64,000 nucleotides of DNA from JACJVV01 sp964581515 (lineage in GTDB: Archaea; Nanobdellota; Nanobdellia; Woesearchaeales; JACJVV01). A model generated the notes under the pieces. That model worked only from the letters and a program-made list of their open reading frames with translations. It was not told the origin of the DNA and did not search any database. The translations under genes were made by a program, and so were the position numbers. Below, one piece after another: positions 62,663-64,000 of the stretch (position 1 is the first letter of the stretch; the number at the start of each line of letters is the position of its first letter). The stretch covers positions 1 to 64,000 of the forward strand of contig CAZOOV010000003.1 in the NCBI GenBank assembly GCA_964581515.1, written 5' to 3'.

Positions 62663-64000
62663 TTACACATTCCTCAAATGAGGAGGTAGTGCTTCTCTAT
62701 ATGTTCCGTTGTTGATTTCTGCGTGCGAGTATCTTTCTTTCCCATAATTTCTGTCTTTTTGTGGGTTTGATACAGGTGGACCCCAGCATAATAGTATTTT
62801 GAACAAGTCTATTGCTTTTTTGTCTAGTTCTTTTTTCTTTTTTCTTTTCTCTCTTCCTGGAGGCAAATTTCTTATAGTGGCTTTTTCTTTATCCATTCCA
62901 GCTACTACAGTCTCAAGAAGATGTTTTTTATCTAGAACAGCTGCTTGATATTTAGTATCTCTTGCTGTCCTTATCTTTGTTTCAACATCTACAAGAATTC
63001 CTTGATCTTCATAAACTGAAAGATCATACCCTCTTATTTTTTCATCTAATTCATTTAATCTTATTAGGCTGTTATATACTTGTTCTATATTTCTTATATT
63101 AGCAGTTCCATATTTATTCCCATTATGGAAATCTTTTCCTTTCAGTAACTTCATCAATCCTTCATATTCTGTATTGAATTGATCGTATTCATGAGGATAA
63201 GCACTTATTAGTGTAATCTTTTCTCCTGATAATGCACCCATAAATTGGTCTATAGATTGGTATCTTCCATCTGGTTCTGGGTATGTGCATTTCAGTATTA
63301 TCTGTTTTAGCTCTTCACCTGCTTTTATCTCTTTTAATTTATTTTTAATATGTGTCTGACCTTTTTGTAGCTGCGCATTGTACAGATTTTTTCCTTGCAA
63401 TTCGTCAAAAGGAGTTTCAAAATTAGGGTGCAATAATTGATATAAGACTACACCTAATGAATATATATCTGATCTTGGAGTGTATAAGCATTTACTGTCA
63501 TCATTTATCTTTTCAGCTTCTGGAGCCATATATCCTTTGCTTCCTTTTTCTGTTGAGGTAGGATGTGACGCTTGTGTTGAGTTTGCAAAGTCTCCTATCT
63601 TAACATAAAGTAGGTCACTATCAGGTATTCTAAACATCAATATGTTAGATGGTTTAAGATCACTATGTGACATACCAATTGTATGTACTTCTTTTACTCC
63701 TAGTGCAGTTTCTTTAACATATCTTAATGCATCTTCAGGAGTCATTGCTTCTTCTTCTGGGTCATTGACACCCATGGGATCGTTTATGAGACCTTCTAAT
63801 GAATCATATGCATGTTCCATAAGTACACCATATACTTTTCCTAATTTTATTGGTTGTTCAAATACTCTTACGATATGTGTAGTATCACCATTTCGTGCAT
63901 TTATTTCTCTCCATAATTCCCATTCGTTTTCTGCTTTTTGTCTTGATATATTTGTATTCCATAAGATTTTCAATGCTTTTGTTTGACCGTCATTACTGTC
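62663..64000 (-). CDS. Ser/Thr protein kinase-like protein (5' end outside window)
   Basis: At least 445 residues; the frame is open to the window edge, so the N-terminus is missing. The visible part starts in the N-lobe at GQTKALKIL, the VAIK Lys. It continues with catalytic loop HSDLKPSN (HRD Arg replaced by Ser), metal site DFA in place of DFG, MAPEAEK for APE, and YTPRSDIYSLGVVLYQLL. Kinase-domain end is near residue 260, followed by a helical tail with a Lys-rich patch. The catalytic Asp, Asn and both Lys are kept, so activity is possible. Whether it carries the EDLE tag cannot be seen. Confidence 0.88.
   Translation of the reverse strand, partial: DSNDGQTKALKILWNTNISRQKAENEWELWREINARNGDTTHIVRVFEQPIKLGKVYGVLMEHAYDSLEGLINDPMGVNDPEEEAMTPEDALRYVKETALGVKEVHTIGMSHSDLKPSNILMFRIPDSDLLYVKIGDFANSTQASHPTSTEKGSKGYMAPEAEKINDDSKCLYTPRSDIYSLGVVLYQLLHPNFETPFDELQGKNLYNAQLQKGQTHIKNKLKEIKAGEELKQIILKCTYPEPDGRYQSIDQFMGALSGEKITLISAYPHEYDQFNTEYEGLMKLLKGKDFHNGNKYGTANIRNIEQVYNSLIRLNELDEKIRGYDLSVYEDQGILVDVETKIRTARDTKYQAAVLDKKHLLETVVAGMDKEKATIRNLPPGREKRKKKKELDKKAIDLFKILLCWGPPVSNPQKDRNYGKERYSHAEINNGTYREALPPHLRNV

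Noticed and set aside
52242..64000. Tagged operon as a type VI secretion, toxin-antitoxin or anti-phage system
   Set aside because: No sheath, ClpV, nuclease, toxin or defence hallmark is visible. Kinase plus TPR plus lipoproteins alone is not enough for any of these labels.

Overview
The window looks like a piece of an AT-rich DPANN archaeon, most likely of the Woesearchaeota/Pacearchaeota type. Archaeal signs are a tRNA-Glu with an intron at the 37/38 position, TATA boxes about 25 nt upstream of start codons (many apparently leaderless), TrmB and tandem-Lrp regulators, and a class III (pilin-like) signal segment. Mixed in are genes of bacterial character: peptide deformylase, a PilT-type ATPase, cyclopropane-fatty-acid synthase, lipobox-type lipoproteins, 'ALAQ'-type signal peptides and a beta-barrel-like protein ending in Phe. 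No rRNA, CRISPR array or intact transposase is present. The lineage assignment is inference from gene content.

Layout. 1-560: a possible IS200/IS605 right-end hairpin and two tiny membrane proteins. 0.6-5.7 kb (minus): a three-domain fusion (voltage-sensor-like segment, APC permease, methyltransferase), tRNA-Glu, an orphan biotin carboxylase and a Mn-type cation exporter. 6-13.9 kb (plus): a 2628-residue membrane-anchored surface protein with 33 tandem four-cysteine 'CW' repeats. 13.9-17.8 kb: ATP-grasp protein, Nudix hydrolase and PRPP synthetase facing an NrtR-like regulator across a promoter with palindromic candidate operators. 17.8-30.4 kb: tiny membrane proteins, a solute-binding protein plus beta-barrel-like protein facing a TrmB regulator, channel-like protein, nucleotidyltransferase, Cfa, CBS protein, an orphan GMP-synthase C-terminal domain, PilT, peptide deformylase and a pilin-like-signal surface protein. 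30.6-37.6 kb: a second giant surface protein (2340 aa; FN3/Ig domains). 37.7-52.2 kb: U32 peptidase, Cys-cluster proteins, secreted helical/TPR proteins, SppA, a frameshifted RDD protein, amidohydrolase, CoaBC, Lrp regulator, thioredoxin, a 107-nt structured element, methyltransferase, Na/Pi symporter and parvulin.

52.2-64.0 kb is the most interesting part. It holds thirteen tightly packed minus-strand genes: twelve complete, plus a protein kinase cut by the window edge. Nine of the proteins begin with the same short N-terminal tag (E-D-L-E-x-x-L-x-x-I/L-T, often followed by an acidic E/D-P stretch) although their bodies are unrelated: TPR, peptidoglycan-binding-like, propeller-like, Ser-rich or multi-TM. 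Three untagged members are secreted (two lipoproteins and one helical protein), so the tag appears only on cytoplasmic N-termini. Four of the extracytoplasmic proteins share a helical 'G-N/D-(L/Y/F)-x-x-A' module. I infer a kinase-centred, envelope-spanning assembly whose parts are marked by a common docking or phosphorylation tag. I do not recognise it as a described system.

Three surface proteins spread over the window carry a Pro/Gln-Ile-Thr-Gly ('ITG') motif, in two of them just before a C-terminal membrane anchor. It may be a shared processing or anchoring signal.
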